A DNA stretch of 46,468 nucleotides from JAGOEX01 sp964630905 (GCA_964630905.1 CAZVWR010000021.1:1-46468); one strand, 5' to 3'; positions 33,959-42,504 are shown, counted from the stretch's first letter. Translations and numbers: made by a program. The notes: generated by a model not told the origin, from the sequence alone.

Positions 33959-35161
33959 ATGAAGATCTATTCTGTCGGTGGATCGGTAAGGGATGAAATT
34001 CTCAAGGAAAAGTCTTCTGACAGAGATTTTGTTGTTGTCGGGGCGACTGTAGAAGAGTTCTTAAAAAAATTCCCGAATGCAAAAAAGATCGGATCATCAT
34101 TTCCTGTTTTTCTTGTTGACGGTTCGGAGTATGCTTTTGCAAGGATCGAGAAAAAAAGCGGTCCCGGCTATCACGGGTTTGAAATAGAGTCACATCCTGA
34201 AGTTACACTGATAGAAGACCTGAAAAGAAGGGATCTCACAATAAATGCAATGGCAAAAGACGTTGAGACCGGTGAAATTATTGATCCTTTCGGCGGGATA
34301 AAGGATCTTGAGAACAAAAGGATCGTTCATGTGACAGATGCTTTCGCAGAAGATCCGCTCCGCGTTTACAGAGTTGCGAGATTTGCATCGCGTTTCTATG
34401 ATTTCTCAATTGACAAAACTACGATCAAGTTAATGAATTCATTGAAGAATGAACTGAACACACTTTCTGTTGAAAGGGTTTGGGGTGAGTGTGTGAAAGC
34501 GATCTCATCAAAAAAACCTTCAAGATTTTTTACGGTTCTTGATGAAGCGGGAGTTCTTGATGTTCATTTTCCGGAACTTTTCAATTTGAAAAATGTTCCT
34601 GCCGGTCCGGTTGAATATCATCCGGAAGATATTGATACTTTTCATCACACCATTAGTGCTCTTGAAAGAGTGTCGGACATTCAAAGCGGGATAGATCCGT
34701 TACTTTCATTTTCCGTTATATGTCATGACTTTGGAAAAGTTTTAACAAATCCGGATGATTATCCTCATCATCACGGGCACGATAAGTCAGGAGTTGAACT
34801 GATCAAAACTTTCTCAAAACGGCTGAAAGTTCCGAAAAAATTTGAAGAAGCGGCGGTGATCTTTACAAAAAACCACATGAAAATAAGCAGAATTTTTGAA
34901 ATGACGCCATCAAAAGCACTTAAACTTATTCAGGAAATGGAAAAATTCCCGTACTCCATAGAAGGATTTCTTAAATGTGTGGAAGCAGATTCGGGGAAAC
35001 CCTCAGATCACCTGATGACCTTCATTCAGCAGGTTCTTCCAGCCCTTGAAGTCAAACTTCCTGAAAAATGGCATAACCAGGGTGAAAAAAGTGCCGCGAT
35101 GCTTAATCAGCTCAGAATTGAAAAATACAAGGAATTGAAAAAACAGTTTTTATTGACATAA
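33959..35161 (+). CDS. cca: CCA tRNA nucleotidyltransferase with HD domain
   Basis: A 400-residue class II nucleotidyltransferase that adds or repairs the tRNA 3-prime CCA. The N-terminus SVGGSVRDEIL, SSDRDFVVVGA, LKRRDLTINAMA, and EDPLRVYRVARF are the catalytic and nucleotide-selection motifs. The C-terminal half carries an HD phosphohydrolase-type domain (DTFHHT, CHDFGK, HHHGHDKSG), as in the E. coli multifunctional Cca. The ATG directly follows the sppA stop. Confidence 0.94.
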   Translation: MKIYSVGGSVRDEILKEKSSDRDFVVVGATVEEFLKKFPNAKKIGSSFPVFLVDGSEYAFARIEKKSGPGYHGFEIESHPEVTLIEDLKRRDLTINAMAKDVETGEIIDPFGGIKDLENKRIVHVTDAFAEDPLRVYRVARFASRFYDFSIDKTTIKLMNSLKNELNTLSVERVWGECVKAISSKKPSRFFTVLDEAGVLDVHFPELFNLKNVPAGPVEYHPEDIDTFHHTISALERVSDIQSGIDPLLSFSVICHDFGKVLTNPDDYPHHHGHDKSGVELIKTFSKRLKVPKKFEEAAVIFTKNHMKISRIFEMTPSKALKLIQEMEKFPYSIEGFLKCVEADSGKPSDHLMTFIQQVLPALEVKLPEKWHNQGEKSAAMLNQLRIEKYKELKKQFLLT

Positions 35162-35181
35162 ATATCAGCTCTTTTTATACT
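35153..35181 (+). promoter_or_regulatory. Promoter upstream of the lipoprotein at 35223
   Basis: TTGACA (35153-35158, inside the last codons of cca) and TATACT (35176-35181) with a 17-bp spacer form an almost perfect sigma-70 promoter, 41 bp upstream of the start codon. It marks a new transcription unit of lipoprotein and MXAN_5187-like genes. Confidence 0.7.
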
Positions 35182-35222
35182 TTCCGGAATGTTGGTGTTT
35201 TTAACTGATGATGAGGATTATT

Positions 35223-36083
35223 ATGAAAAGATTTTCACTTTTTACTTTTACTGTTTTCTGTTTTGTTATGCTTCTTTGTCCGGCCTGTTCAACAAGCAAG
35301 GGAGAGGCGGAAAAAACAGTTGATTCTTTTATGGACCTTGTAAAAAAGAAAAATTTTGCAATGGCATGGGAGATGATTGACAAGGAATCTCAGGATATTG
35401 TCGGGAAGGAAAAATTCCTTGAAGATGCTCAGAACATCGGAAACAACGCAATGTTCCTGAAATTCAAGCCGGTAAAACTGAATGCCGAAGGGACGCAGGC
35501 AATAATTGAGACCGAATACACCGGTCAGAAAGTTGCAATGAACAACCTTCCTGAAGCAAAGATCACTTTTTATGTCAACAAAAATGAAGAAAAATGGCAG
35601 CTCAATCTCAAGGAAAGGGTAGACAAGATAAAAGAGGAAATGAAAAGAGACTCCATTGAAATTCCGATCGACCCTGAGCTCATTGAGACAGCAAAACTTT
35701 ATAAAGATAAGATCGAAGTTACAAATGTCCGTAACGGCGAAGTTGAATTTGGAAACGGTCTCAGCCAGTACATGATGGACGCAACAGTAAAAAACAACTC
35801 AGACAAGCATTTAAGCTATGTAGGCGTTCTTGTAAAATTCATGGACGATGCAAACGAAAAAGTTCTTTTCGAGAAAACATTTTTTCTCATTTATACAAGA
35901 CAGATCGAAGAGATCTATCCTCTTGCCCCCGGCGAAGAAAAGAACATAATTATTCCCGGATATGATGCGGGTGACATTGAGGGCAACTGGACAGGAAAAC
36001 TCCAGTGGGAAGTGAGCGCTGTTAAAGTTGCAACACCAGCCGAACTTATAAAAATAGAAGACCTTAATCTTCCGAAAAAATAA
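35223..36083 (+). CDS. Lipoprotein with NTF2/DUF4878-like domain
   Basis: A 286-residue predicted lipoprotein: signal peptide MKRFSLFTFTVFCFVMLL, lipobox LCPAC. Residues about 25-130 (KTVDSFMDLVKKKNFAMAWEMID, with a later strand-rich part) look like a cone-shaped NTF2/DUF4878-type domain. The C-terminal part (ATVKNNSDKHLSYVGVLVKF onward) looks like an Ig-like FxLYD-type beta sandwich. Both assignments are by pattern only. The ATG at 35223 is preferred over 35208, since GAGG precedes it. Probable ligand or partner binding in the envelope; function unknown. Confidence 0.75.
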   Translation: MKRFSLFTFTVFCFVMLLCPACSTSKGEAEKTVDSFMDLVKKKNFAMAWEMIDKESQDIVGKEKFLEDAQNIGNNAMFLKFKPVKLNAEGTQAIIETEYTGQKVAMNNLPEAKITFYVNKNEEKWQLNLKERVDKIKEEMKRDSIEIPIDPELIETAKLYKDKIEVTNVRNGEVEFGNGLSQYMMDATVKNNSDKHLSYVGVLVKFMDDANEKVLFEKTFFLIYTRQIEEIYPLAPGEEKNIIIPGYDAGDIEGNWTGKLQWEVSAVKVATPAELIKIEDLNLPKK

Positions 36084-36093
36084 ATTTCAATAA

Positions 36094-36669
36094 ATGAAAT
36101 TTCATCAAAGAATTTTCCAACTTGCTGAAAAAATTGAACGGCTTGAACATTCTTTCAATTTTTATTTTACTGCTCAGGAAAAAAAACCTCCGCTGGACAA
36201 GCTCAACAGATTAAAAATCGAAGTGGATGAGCTTGTGAAAGTTTCACAGGATCTCAAAAACAGCGCAGAACGGTTCCTTGCAATGCAGATTGTCAACCGT
36301 TTCACAACATACAGAATGAAATGGGAGAAAGGGGTCAGGGACATTGAAGAAGGGCGGGCAAAACCGGGACTTCATTTCTTTGGAGGTCTTGGCATAGGAA
36401 GATCCCCGATGGATGACATCAAAAGATCTGCCGATGAATTGGCAAAAAAGGATTCTGATGCTTTCAGAATGAGTGCAGAAATTGATGAAGCGGCAGAAAA
36501 ATATATAAAAATGTCTCAAAAATATACCGGAAAGACATTCGCCCGCGAAGCTGTAACATCTATGCTTGAAAAAAAGATCGACGAGGTAAGAAAGAAATTT
36601 GGAGACCGTTTTAAATTCAGCGTTGTTTATGAAGACGGCAAAGTCAGAATAAAACCGGAAAAGGAATAA
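36094..36669 (+). CDS. MXAN_5187 C-terminal-domain-like coiled-coil protein
   Basis: A 191-residue mostly helical protein. The N-terminal coiled coil (IERLEHSFNFYFTAQEKKPP) and the block AMQIVNRFTTYRMKWEKGVRDI, followed by the C-terminal KKFGDRFKFSVVYEDGKVRI, match what I recall of the MXAN_5187 C-terminal family of Myxococcota and other deltaproteobacteria. Its role is unknown. It follows the lipoprotein gene after 10 bp, probably co-transcribed. The ATG lacks a strong ribosome binding site. Confidence 0.65.
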   Translation: MKFHQRIFQLAEKIERLEHSFNFYFTAQEKKPPLDKLNRLKIEVDELVKVSQDLKNSAERFLAMQIVNRFTTYRMKWEKGVRDIEEGRAKPGLHFFGGLGIGRSPMDDIKRSADELAKKDSDAFRMSAEIDEAAEKYIKMSQKYTGKTFAREAVTSMLEKKIDEVRKKFGDRFKFSVVYEDGKVRIKPEKE

Positions 36670-36749
36670 AAATATTTCCCGAAATTTATTGAAAAAAAAA
36701 AGAGAAAATATATCATTGTGCTGATATTATCTTTCCGCGAGGTGAAAAA

Positions 36750-37553
36750 ATGACGAAATTTGAAGTTCTTGTTCCTTTGGCTGAGGGAGGAAAAGAAGTA
36801 GTTGTAAGAGAAGAGGGACCTAACTGGTTCTGTGCTCTGGAATCTGCTCTCTCCGGTCTTGGAATGGCCGACAGCATGAAAAATGTAATATGCGATGTCA
36901 AGGAAGACGGAGCTATTCATGTTACCGACACAGCCTCCGGAAGAAAATTTCTTGTAAGAGAGCTCGATCTTACAAAAAACATCCAGAAAGTTCAGGAAGA
37001 GCCCAAAAAAGAAGAACCCAAGGTAACAAGAAAGGATGAAATGCTTGCCGATCTTTTTACAGGCGTAATGGATGCCTGGGACTTGACCGATAAGGAGATC
37101 CCCGGTTTTTTCCTTGATTTGGCACTCAAATATATTCCTTCTGAAAGCGGTTCTTTTGCAAAATCAGATCTCAGCTCAACAGATATGGAGTTTGTTGCAT
37201 GCAGAGGTCCAAAAGGGGACGATGTCTGCGGAATAAAGATAAAGGTAGGTCAGGGTCTGGTCGGTTTTTCTGCAAAGCACAGCTGTTTTATTGCTGTGGG
37301 CGATGTTCACAAAGACCCCCGGTTTTTTAAAGAGATAAGCGAGAAAATAGGATATGAGACCACCTCTATTGCATGTGCTCCTGTTAAATCTCTGGAAACG
37401 AATATAACTTTCGGAGTTCTTGAGCTTATTAACAAGAAGAACAGTTACCGTTATAACGAAGACGATCTTGAATTTTTAAGATTCATCGCTGAAAAAATGG
37501 CGGAACTTTTTCACTCAAGATGGAGTGAATCTAACAACACTTTTGAAGACTGA
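36750..37553 (+). CDS. GAF-domain protein
   Basis: A 267-residue soluble protein. Residues 1-80 form an uncharacterised alpha/beta domain (FEVLVPLAEGGKEVVVREEG). A Glu/Lys/Pro-rich linker follows, and residues about 100-255 form a GAF domain with GIKIKVGQGLVGFSAKH and FGVLELINKK. GAF domains bind small molecules such as cyclic nucleotides or haem; there is no attached output domain, so it may act by protein contact. The start follows GAGG. It converges with a lipoprotein gene at 5 bp. Confidence 0.85.
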   Translation: MTKFEVLVPLAEGGKEVVVREEGPNWFCALESALSGLGMADSMKNVICDVKEDGAIHVTDTASGRKFLVRELDLTKNIQKVQEEPKKEEPKVTRKDEMLADLFTGVMDAWDLTDKEIPGFFLDLALKYIPSESGSFAKSDLSSTDMEFVACRGPKGDDVCGIKIKVGQGLVGFSAKHSCFIAVGDVHKDPRFFKEISEKIGYETTSIACAPVKSLETNITFGVLELINKKNSYRYNEDDLEFLRFIAEKMAELFHSRWSESNNTFED

Positions 37554-37558
37554 TCCTC

Positions 37559-38083
37559 TTATTTTACAATAGCAGAAAGATTTTTCAGGTTTGCTTTTAC
37601 AAGCTGTATTTCATAATCTGAAAGCTCTGAAGTTAATTCCTTAAAAGCGTTTTCGCCTGCCTTTTTATATAAAGCGGCTTTCTGTTTTATTTCTTCTTCA
37701 TCAAGCTCTTCTTTATTCAACATATCCATCTTTTTTTGAAGTGATTCTTCGCTTATTTCCTGAAAAGCAAGATAACCCTTTAATATTTTTTTTGATTTTC
37801 TCATAAAAACAACAGGGGAGAGATTGTTGGATTTGAGATAATTATCTATTTCGTCTTTTCCTTTCTGGATGATTGCCGGTTTTTCGTGCTGTTTCGCTTT
37901 CTGTATTTCAGCGTCGTATTTTCCTGTTATACGGTCTATGTTTCTTTTATGTTTTATAAGAAGGTCGACATCTTCCTGTGAAATTGATGTGTCAATAACT
38001 CCGGTATCCTTTTTTGAACAAGATACAGCCAGACATGCCATAATAAGTATTAATGTGAGCAGAAGAAGTGTTTTTTTTGTCAT
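37559..38083 (-). CDS. Small helical lipoprotein, unknown function
   Basis: A 174-residue predicted lipoprotein: signal peptide MTKKTLLLLTLILIMACLA, lipobox LAVSC. The mature part is highly charged and helical (Lys/Glu-rich, with KKMDMLNKEELDEEEIKQK), suggesting a coiled-coil or helical bundle. No family was recognised. It is a single gene diverging from the chemosensory operon. Confidence 0.75.
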   Translation of the reverse strand: MTKKTLLLLTLILIMACLAVSCSKKDTGVIDTSISQEDVDLLIKHKRNIDRITGKYDAEIQKAKQHEKPAIIQKGKDEIDNYLKSNNLSPVVFMRKSKKILKGYLAFQEISEESLQKKMDMLNKEELDEEEIKQKAALYKKAGENAFKELTSELSDYEIQLVKANLKNLSAIVK

Positions 38084-38165
38084 TTTCCCATTCCAAAAAA
38101 CATCAGAGAATATTACAGCAAATATCGGTCAAACACAAATTTATTCAAATGGATCCTATCTAAAA

Positions 38166-38194
38166 TTGACCGCTAAAAAATTTAAGGTTATATT
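38166..38194 (+). promoter_or_regulatory. Predicted promoter of the chemosensory operon
   Basis: TTGACC (38166-38171) and TATATT (38189-38194) with a 17-bp spacer, 28 bp upstream of the first start codon. The following genes have overlaps or gaps of at most 24 bp to 46397, so this could drive the whole operon. Confidence 0.65.
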
Positions 38195-38222
38195 ATGTGC
38201 GAGATTTACGAGGTGAAGACTC

Positions 38223-38888
38223 TTGGAATATTTAAAAAATTATATAACTATTTTAAACGACATGCTTTCGACCATATTCTGCCATGCCGAGAATACATGT
38301 ACAGAATGTAAGTCTATTTTAAATTTATATGAACAGGGTGCCGCCCCTGTCAACGGATTGAGGGAAAGCGTGGCAAGACTTACTGTCCTTCTTCAGTTCG
38401 GGGACATAATAGCTCAAAGCTTTGAAAGTTTTGATGTTATTTTTGATGAAATTACCCGTCTTGAAAAAATTGAACGGAAACTGAGCTTTTCCCAGGCTGA
38501 AAGATTTTCAAAACTTGTCGGAGCGGTTTCTACAAATACTTTTGCCCTTACAGGCAGAACTCTTTTTAATTTAAAGGAAGATCTGATCAAAGCCGCGCAA
38601 GTGCTTAGTGCAATGGAAGAGAGCGACCAGACCCGAAAATGCTTAAAAGCTATAAACAGCACTGTTTCTGAAATGGAAAGATCGGTGCAGACCGCTGTTG
38701 TGAAAACAAGAGGAATGGGCCTTTTTTCTCTGGACGATATGTTTTCATCAGTTGATCCTGAAAAAGAAGAGGTCCTTTCAGAAAGATTACACCAAAAGAT
38801 AAGAGTGCGGGAACACATTGAAATACTTAACGGACTTTTTCCCACAGGCAAGAGCTACTCAAGTACCGGCAGTCTGGAATTTTTTTAA
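38223..38888 (+). CDS. Helical protein with CheZ-like DxxxQ motif
   Basis: A 221-residue, almost entirely helical protein opening the chemosensory operon. Residues 57-71, LLQFGDIIAQSFESF, contain D61 and Q65 in a DxxxQ arrangement. In E. coli CheZ the same D143-x-x-x-Q147 pair (DLTGQ) sits on the helix that dephosphorylates CheY-P. The rest is heptad-like, and Cys20, Cys26 and Cys29 cluster near the N-terminus. No overall family match to CheZ was recognised, so the role is inferred from the motif and cheY four genes along. The start is TTG at 38223, with GAGG 9 bp upstream. Confidence 0.6.
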   Translation: MEYLKNYITILNDMLSTIFCHAENTCTECKSILNLYEQGAAPVNGLRESVARLTVLLQFGDIIAQSFESFDVIFDEITRLEKIERKLSFSQAERFSKLVGAVSTNTFALTGRTLFNLKEDLIKAAQVLSAMEESDQTRKCLKAINSTVSEMERSVQTAVVKTRGMGLFSLDDMFSSVDPEKEEVLSERLHQKIRVREHIEILNGLFPTGKSYSSTGSLEFF

Positions 38889-38912
38889 AATAATATTTTC
38901 AGGAGGGGAGCG

Positions 38913-39221
38913 ATGATTAATTTTAACATTGATCACAATGACAAAATCTCAACTTTAACGGTAACAGGAAGGATCGACAATGAGGGTATTCAGGGTTTTC
39001 AGGATGCACTGAGCGCTCTTTTGGAAAAAGATTCAAAGTCTGTTGTGCTTAATTTCAACCAGCTTGAGTTTATTAACAGCTCAGGGATCGGAAAGCTTCT
39101 GATATTTTATAAAAAATCAAAAAATCTGGGAAGGGAGACATCTATTCAGGGGATAAGTGACGATATTTTTACACTTTTCAAGGCAATAAGACTTGATAAA
39201 CTTATCGACATAAAGAGATAA
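38913..39221 (+). CDS. STAS-domain protein (anti-sigma-factor-antagonist type)
   Basis: A 102-residue single-domain STAS protein with the motif LEFINSSGIGKLL; S57 occupies the phosphorylatable serine position of SpoIIAA-like antagonists (usually DSSG, here NSSG). Such proteins switch partners with an HPK-type serine kinase or phosphatase. In chemosensory operons they may tie output to a partner-switching cascade. The start follows AGGAGGGGAG. One base separates it from the next gene. Confidence 0.88.
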   Translation: MINFNIDHNDKISTLTVTGRIDNEGIQGFQDALSALLEKDSKSVVLNFNQLEFINSSGIGKLLIFYKKSKNLGRETSIQGISDDIFTLFKAIRLDKLIDIKR

Positions 39222-39222
39222 A

Positions 39223-39510
39223 ATGGCTAATTTTAAGATAGACGGGAATACAGTCTACATATCGGGCGATATTTCTATAAGCGAAGGGGAAAGCCTGTAT
39301 AATTTTCTAAGGGGAATGCCTTTTTTCAAAGAAGAAGTGACTGTGGATATGAAAAGGGTTGAATCTTGGGACACATCATCTTTTCAAACCTTTATTTCGT
39401 GGATAAAGTCAACGAAAATGTCTGTAAAATGGAAAAATATTCCTGAAGAAATGTCAAAAGATCTTAAAATAACAGGACTTTCAACTCTTTTTAAAGGAGT
39501 TCAAAAATGA
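39223..39510 (+). CDS. Second small STAS-like protein
   Basis: A 95-residue STAS-like protein of the shorter MlaB/STAS_2 type. The conserved loop reads WDTSSFQTF (D50, S52, S53), and the start NFKIDGNTVYISGDIS is a typical first beta strand. It overlaps cheY by 4 bp. With the previous gene it forms a tandem pair of dissimilar STAS proteins; whether they pair or compete for one kinase is unknown. Confidence 0.75.
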   Translation: MANFKIDGNTVYISGDISISEGESLYNFLRGMPFFKEEVTVDMKRVESWDTSSFQTFISWIKSTKMSVKWKNIPEEMSKDLKITGLSTLFKGVQK

Positions 39511-39884
39511 ACAGGACCATACTGATAGTTGATGACTCAGCAACACTCCGGGCTTCAGTGAATTTTGTTCTCACAGATGCAGGATACAATGTAATTCAGG
39601 CAAAAAACGGTGAAGAAGGGCTTGCAAAACTTCTTGAGAATAAAAGGACCGGTGAAAAAGTGGATATGATAATTTCAGATATCAATATGCCGGTCATGGA
39701 CGGGATTACTTTCATAAAAGAGGTGAAAAAGGGTGAATTCAGATTTATCCCCATTCTTATACTTACTACAGAATCTGAAAACTCTAAGAAAATGGAAGGG
39801 AAGGCTGCCGGAGCATCGGGCTGGCTGGTGAAGCCGTTTAAGCCGGAGCAGCTGGTCTGGGTTGTAAAAAAATTTGTAAGATAG
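39507..39884 (+). CDS. cheY: CheY-type single-domain response regulator
   Basis: A 125-residue receiver domain with the acidic pocket D9/D10, phosphorylation site D58 in MIISDINMPVMDG, the Thr switch in LILTTES and the Lys in LVKPFKP. It would be phosphorylated by the CheA encoded 3 bp downstream. No output domain is attached, so it signals by binding a partner, such as a motor component or a STAS protein. Confidence 0.93.
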   Translation: MNRTILIVDDSATLRASVNFVLTDAGYNVIQAKNGEEGLAKLLENKRTGEKVDMIISDINMPVMDGITFIKEVKKGEFRFIPILILTTESENSKKMEGKAAGASGWLVKPFKPEQLVWVVKKFVR

Positions 39885-39887
39885 AAA

Positions 39888-41993
39888 ATGAGCAAGAAAA
39901 ATTCGCTTTACACAATTTTTTTAGAAGAAGCCGCTGAGTTGGTTTCAGGACTCGAGACTGATCTTATCGTTCTTGAGTCGAACATGTCAGACCGACAGCT
40001 TATCGACCAGATATTCAGGGCTGTTCACACGCTGAAGGGAAGTTCCGGAATGGTGGAATATGCTCTTTTTACATCTCTTGCCCATGAATTTGAAAATGTC
40101 CTTTCCCGTGTCAGATCCGGAGAGTTGAAAATAACAGGCAATCTTATAACTGTATTCCTTAACTCGACAGATGTGTTAAAGCAGCTGGTGTCGGTAGATC
40201 CGAAAAATTCTGAAAGAGAGCTGGGGCATGATGTCAGAGTAGCTGTTGAAAACTTGAAAAAATTCAGGGGCATGCAACAGGACTCTGAATCTTTTGAGCA
40301 GAAAACGCCGTCTTTTTCAGGAGAGAATTTTTCTGAAAAACATATTCAGATAACAATGAAATTCAGACCCGACATCTTTGTTTCAGGGACCGATCCGCTG
40401 ATGCTTTTAAAAGAACTTTCCCAGATGGGGGAATTTGTAAGAATAAAATGTAATCCCGAAACCGTTCCGGGGCTGGACAGTTTCAAGTATGAGTCACTCT
40501 ATTTGAGCTGGGACCTTGTGTTGAAAACGGAAGCTCCTGTTTCTTCGGTTGAAAATGTCTTTGTTTTCGTCAAAGAGAACAACACTGTTGAGGTCGAGGA
40601 TATAAGCTCAAAGTTTGTAGAAGGAATTGACATAAGGTATGCCGATAAAATGCTCGGCGAAATTCTTGAAGAAGAAGGGTATGTAACCGAAAGCGACCTT
40701 AAAAAAATTGTTGAAAGTCAGAAGAAAGTCGGCGAAATGCTGGTTGAAAACAAAAATCTGGATACCAGCGTTGTAAACAGGGTTTTGAAAAGCCAGCAGA
40801 AAAGCCGTGATTTTCAGGTAAGCCAGACAATAAGGGTCGATGCCTACAAACTCGACAGACTTGTCAATCTTGTGGGTGAACTCGTTATAGGAATTGCCAG
40901 AGTAAACCAGATTGTTACGGAAAATCATTATAAGAACCGCGAGCTTACCGATGCTTCCGAGCACCTCGAAAGGATAAGCCGTTACATTCAGGACCAGGTA
41001 ATGAAAACCAGAATGATCCCGATAGAAGGGACTTTCAGAAATTTTCAGAGAGTTGTCAGAGATATGGCGGGAGAGCTGAATAAAAAGATCAAGCTTTTTC
41101 TTGCCGGCTCAGAAACAGAACTTGATAAAACACTGATCGAACAGATCGATGCTCCTCTGAAGCATCTTATCAGGAACTCCATAGATCACGGGATAGGTTC
41201 TCCGGAAGAGAGATTGAGTTCCGGCAAACCTGTTGAGGGTTCGATCTGGATGAGGGCTTATCAGCAGGAAGGGAAGATAATTATCGAGGTAGAAGATGAC
41301 GGAAAAGGAATAGATAAAAAGGAAGTGCTTAAAAAAGCTTCAGAAAGAGGAGTTTATAAGGGGGGAGATCTTTCAGACAAAGAAATTTACAACTTTCTTT
41401 TCACGCCGGGATTTACGACAGCAAAGCTTGTTACTGAATTCAGCGGCAGGGGTGTGGGTCTTGATGTTGTAAGAAAGAACATTGAGAACTTAAGAGGCAG
41501 CGTTGAGGTTTTTTCCGAAAAAGGGAAGGGGACTCTTTTCAGGATAAAGCTTCCGCTCACGCTGGCAATAATAGAAGGGATGCAGGTTTCTGTAGGCAAA
41601 GAAGTGATAACAGTTCCTCTTTTCTCGATAATTGAAGCAGTGAGACCTGAAAGCAACATAGTAAAGACCATTGAAGGAAAAGGGGAGCTTATAGAGTTCA
41701 GGGGCGGATTTATTCCTCTTATCAGGCTGTATGAGGTTTTCGATTTTCCAACAGAGATAACTGATGCTCTGAACGGATTTATTCTCATACTTGACGGACA
41801 CAACAGAAAAATAGCTTTAATGGTTGACGACATAATAGGTCAGCAGCAGGTTGTAATAAAAAGCCTTGAGAAAAACCACCGCCAGATACCGGGTATAAGT
41901 GGAGCAACAGTACTCGGGGATGGTAAAATTTCACTTATTCTGGATGTTTACGGGCTTGAAAAGCTGGCTTTCGGGGAAAAGGAGAAAATATGA
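39888..41993 (+). CDS. cheA: Chemotaxis histidine kinase CheA
   Basis: A 701-residue CheA. P1 HPt domain with H47 in AVHTLKGSSG; P2-like alpha/beta segment at about 150-240; a helical repeat segment at about 247-300; P3 dimerisation from about 310; P4 ATPase with N-box HLIRNSIDHG (~424), EDDGKGID and GRGVGLDVV (~520); P5 CheW-like domain from about 557. It autophosphorylates and passes phosphate to CheY and CheB. The segment MLGEILEEEGYVTESDL before P3 resembles the short repeats of the GSPII_E N-terminal type and is not in E. coli CheA. It overlaps cheW by 4 bp. Confidence 0.97.
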   Translation: MSKKNSLYTIFLEEAAELVSGLETDLIVLESNMSDRQLIDQIFRAVHTLKGSSGMVEYALFTSLAHEFENVLSRVRSGELKITGNLITVFLNSTDVLKQLVSVDPKNSERELGHDVRVAVENLKKFRGMQQDSESFEQKTPSFSGENFSEKHIQITMKFRPDIFVSGTDPLMLLKELSQMGEFVRIKCNPETVPGLDSFKYESLYLSWDLVLKTEAPVSSVENVFVFVKENNTVEVEDISSKFVEGIDIRYADKMLGEILEEEGYVTESDLKKIVESQKKVGEMLVENKNLDTSVVNRVLKSQQKSRDFQVSQTIRVDAYKLDRLVNLVGELVIGIARVNQIVTENHYKNRELTDASEHLERISRYIQDQVMKTRMIPIEGTFRNFQRVVRDMAGELNKKIKLFLAGSETELDKTLIEQIDAPLKHLIRNSIDHGIGSPEERLSSGKPVEGSIWMRAYQQEGKIIIEVEDDGKGIDKKEVLKKASERGVYKGGDLSDKEIYNFLFTPGFTTAKLVTEFSGRGVGLDVVRKNIENLRGSVEVFSEKGKGTLFRIKLPLTLAIIEGMQVSVGKEVITVPLFSIIEAVRPESNIVKTIEGKGELIEFRGGFIPLIRLYEVFDFPTEITDALNGFILILDGHNRKIALMVDDIIGQQQVVIKSLEKNHRQIPGISGATVLGDGKISLILDVYGLEKLAFGEKEKI

Positions 41994-42496
41994 ACAGATC
42001 CGGGTTTACAGAAAATTTAAAAAAAGAAAACGAAACAAAAGAGGAAAAACTTCTTCAGTTCGTCTCTTTCATGGTAGGTGAAGAGGAGTATGCAACCGAT
42101 ATTTTAAAAGTTTATGAGATAACAAGTTATAAAAAACTTACAAAAGTGCCCTCAATGCCCCCTTTTGTAAAAGGTGTTTTGAGTATAAAAGACATAATTG
42201 TGCCGGTTATTGACCTCAGAGAAAAATTCAGCATTCAGGATCCGGCAAACACAAAATTTACAATTATCATGATCGTTGATGTAAGCGGCAGAGTTACAGG
42301 TGTAGTTGTTGACAGAATGAAGGATATTATAAAAGTTAAAGCAACTGACATACAGCCGCCGCCCAGATTTTCAACAGGAGTAAAGACAAGCTTTATAAGG
42401 GGAATGATAAAAAAAGGGAAAGACGATTTTACAATAGTGCTGGATATGGCGAAGATCCTTTCAGATTATGAACTTAACGTGATGGATACTCTTTAA
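41990..42496 (+). CDS. cheW: Chemotaxis coupling protein CheW
   Basis: A 168-residue single CheW domain preceded by about 20 charged residues. Core motifs are LLQFVSFMVGEEEYATDI, KGVLSIKDIIVPVIDLR and the C-terminal DFTIVLDMAKIL. It links receptors to CheA. The ATG overlaps the cheA stop. Confidence 0.93.
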   Translation: MNRSGFTENLKKENETKEEKLLQFVSFMVGEEEYATDILKVYEITSYKKLTKVPSMPPFVKGVLSIKDIIVPVIDLREKFSIQDPANTKFTIIMIVDVSGRVTGVVVDRMKDIIKVKATDIQPPPRFSTGVKTSFIRGMIKKGKDDFTIVLDMAKILSDYELNVMDTL

Positions 42497-42504
42497 AGGT
42501 GATT

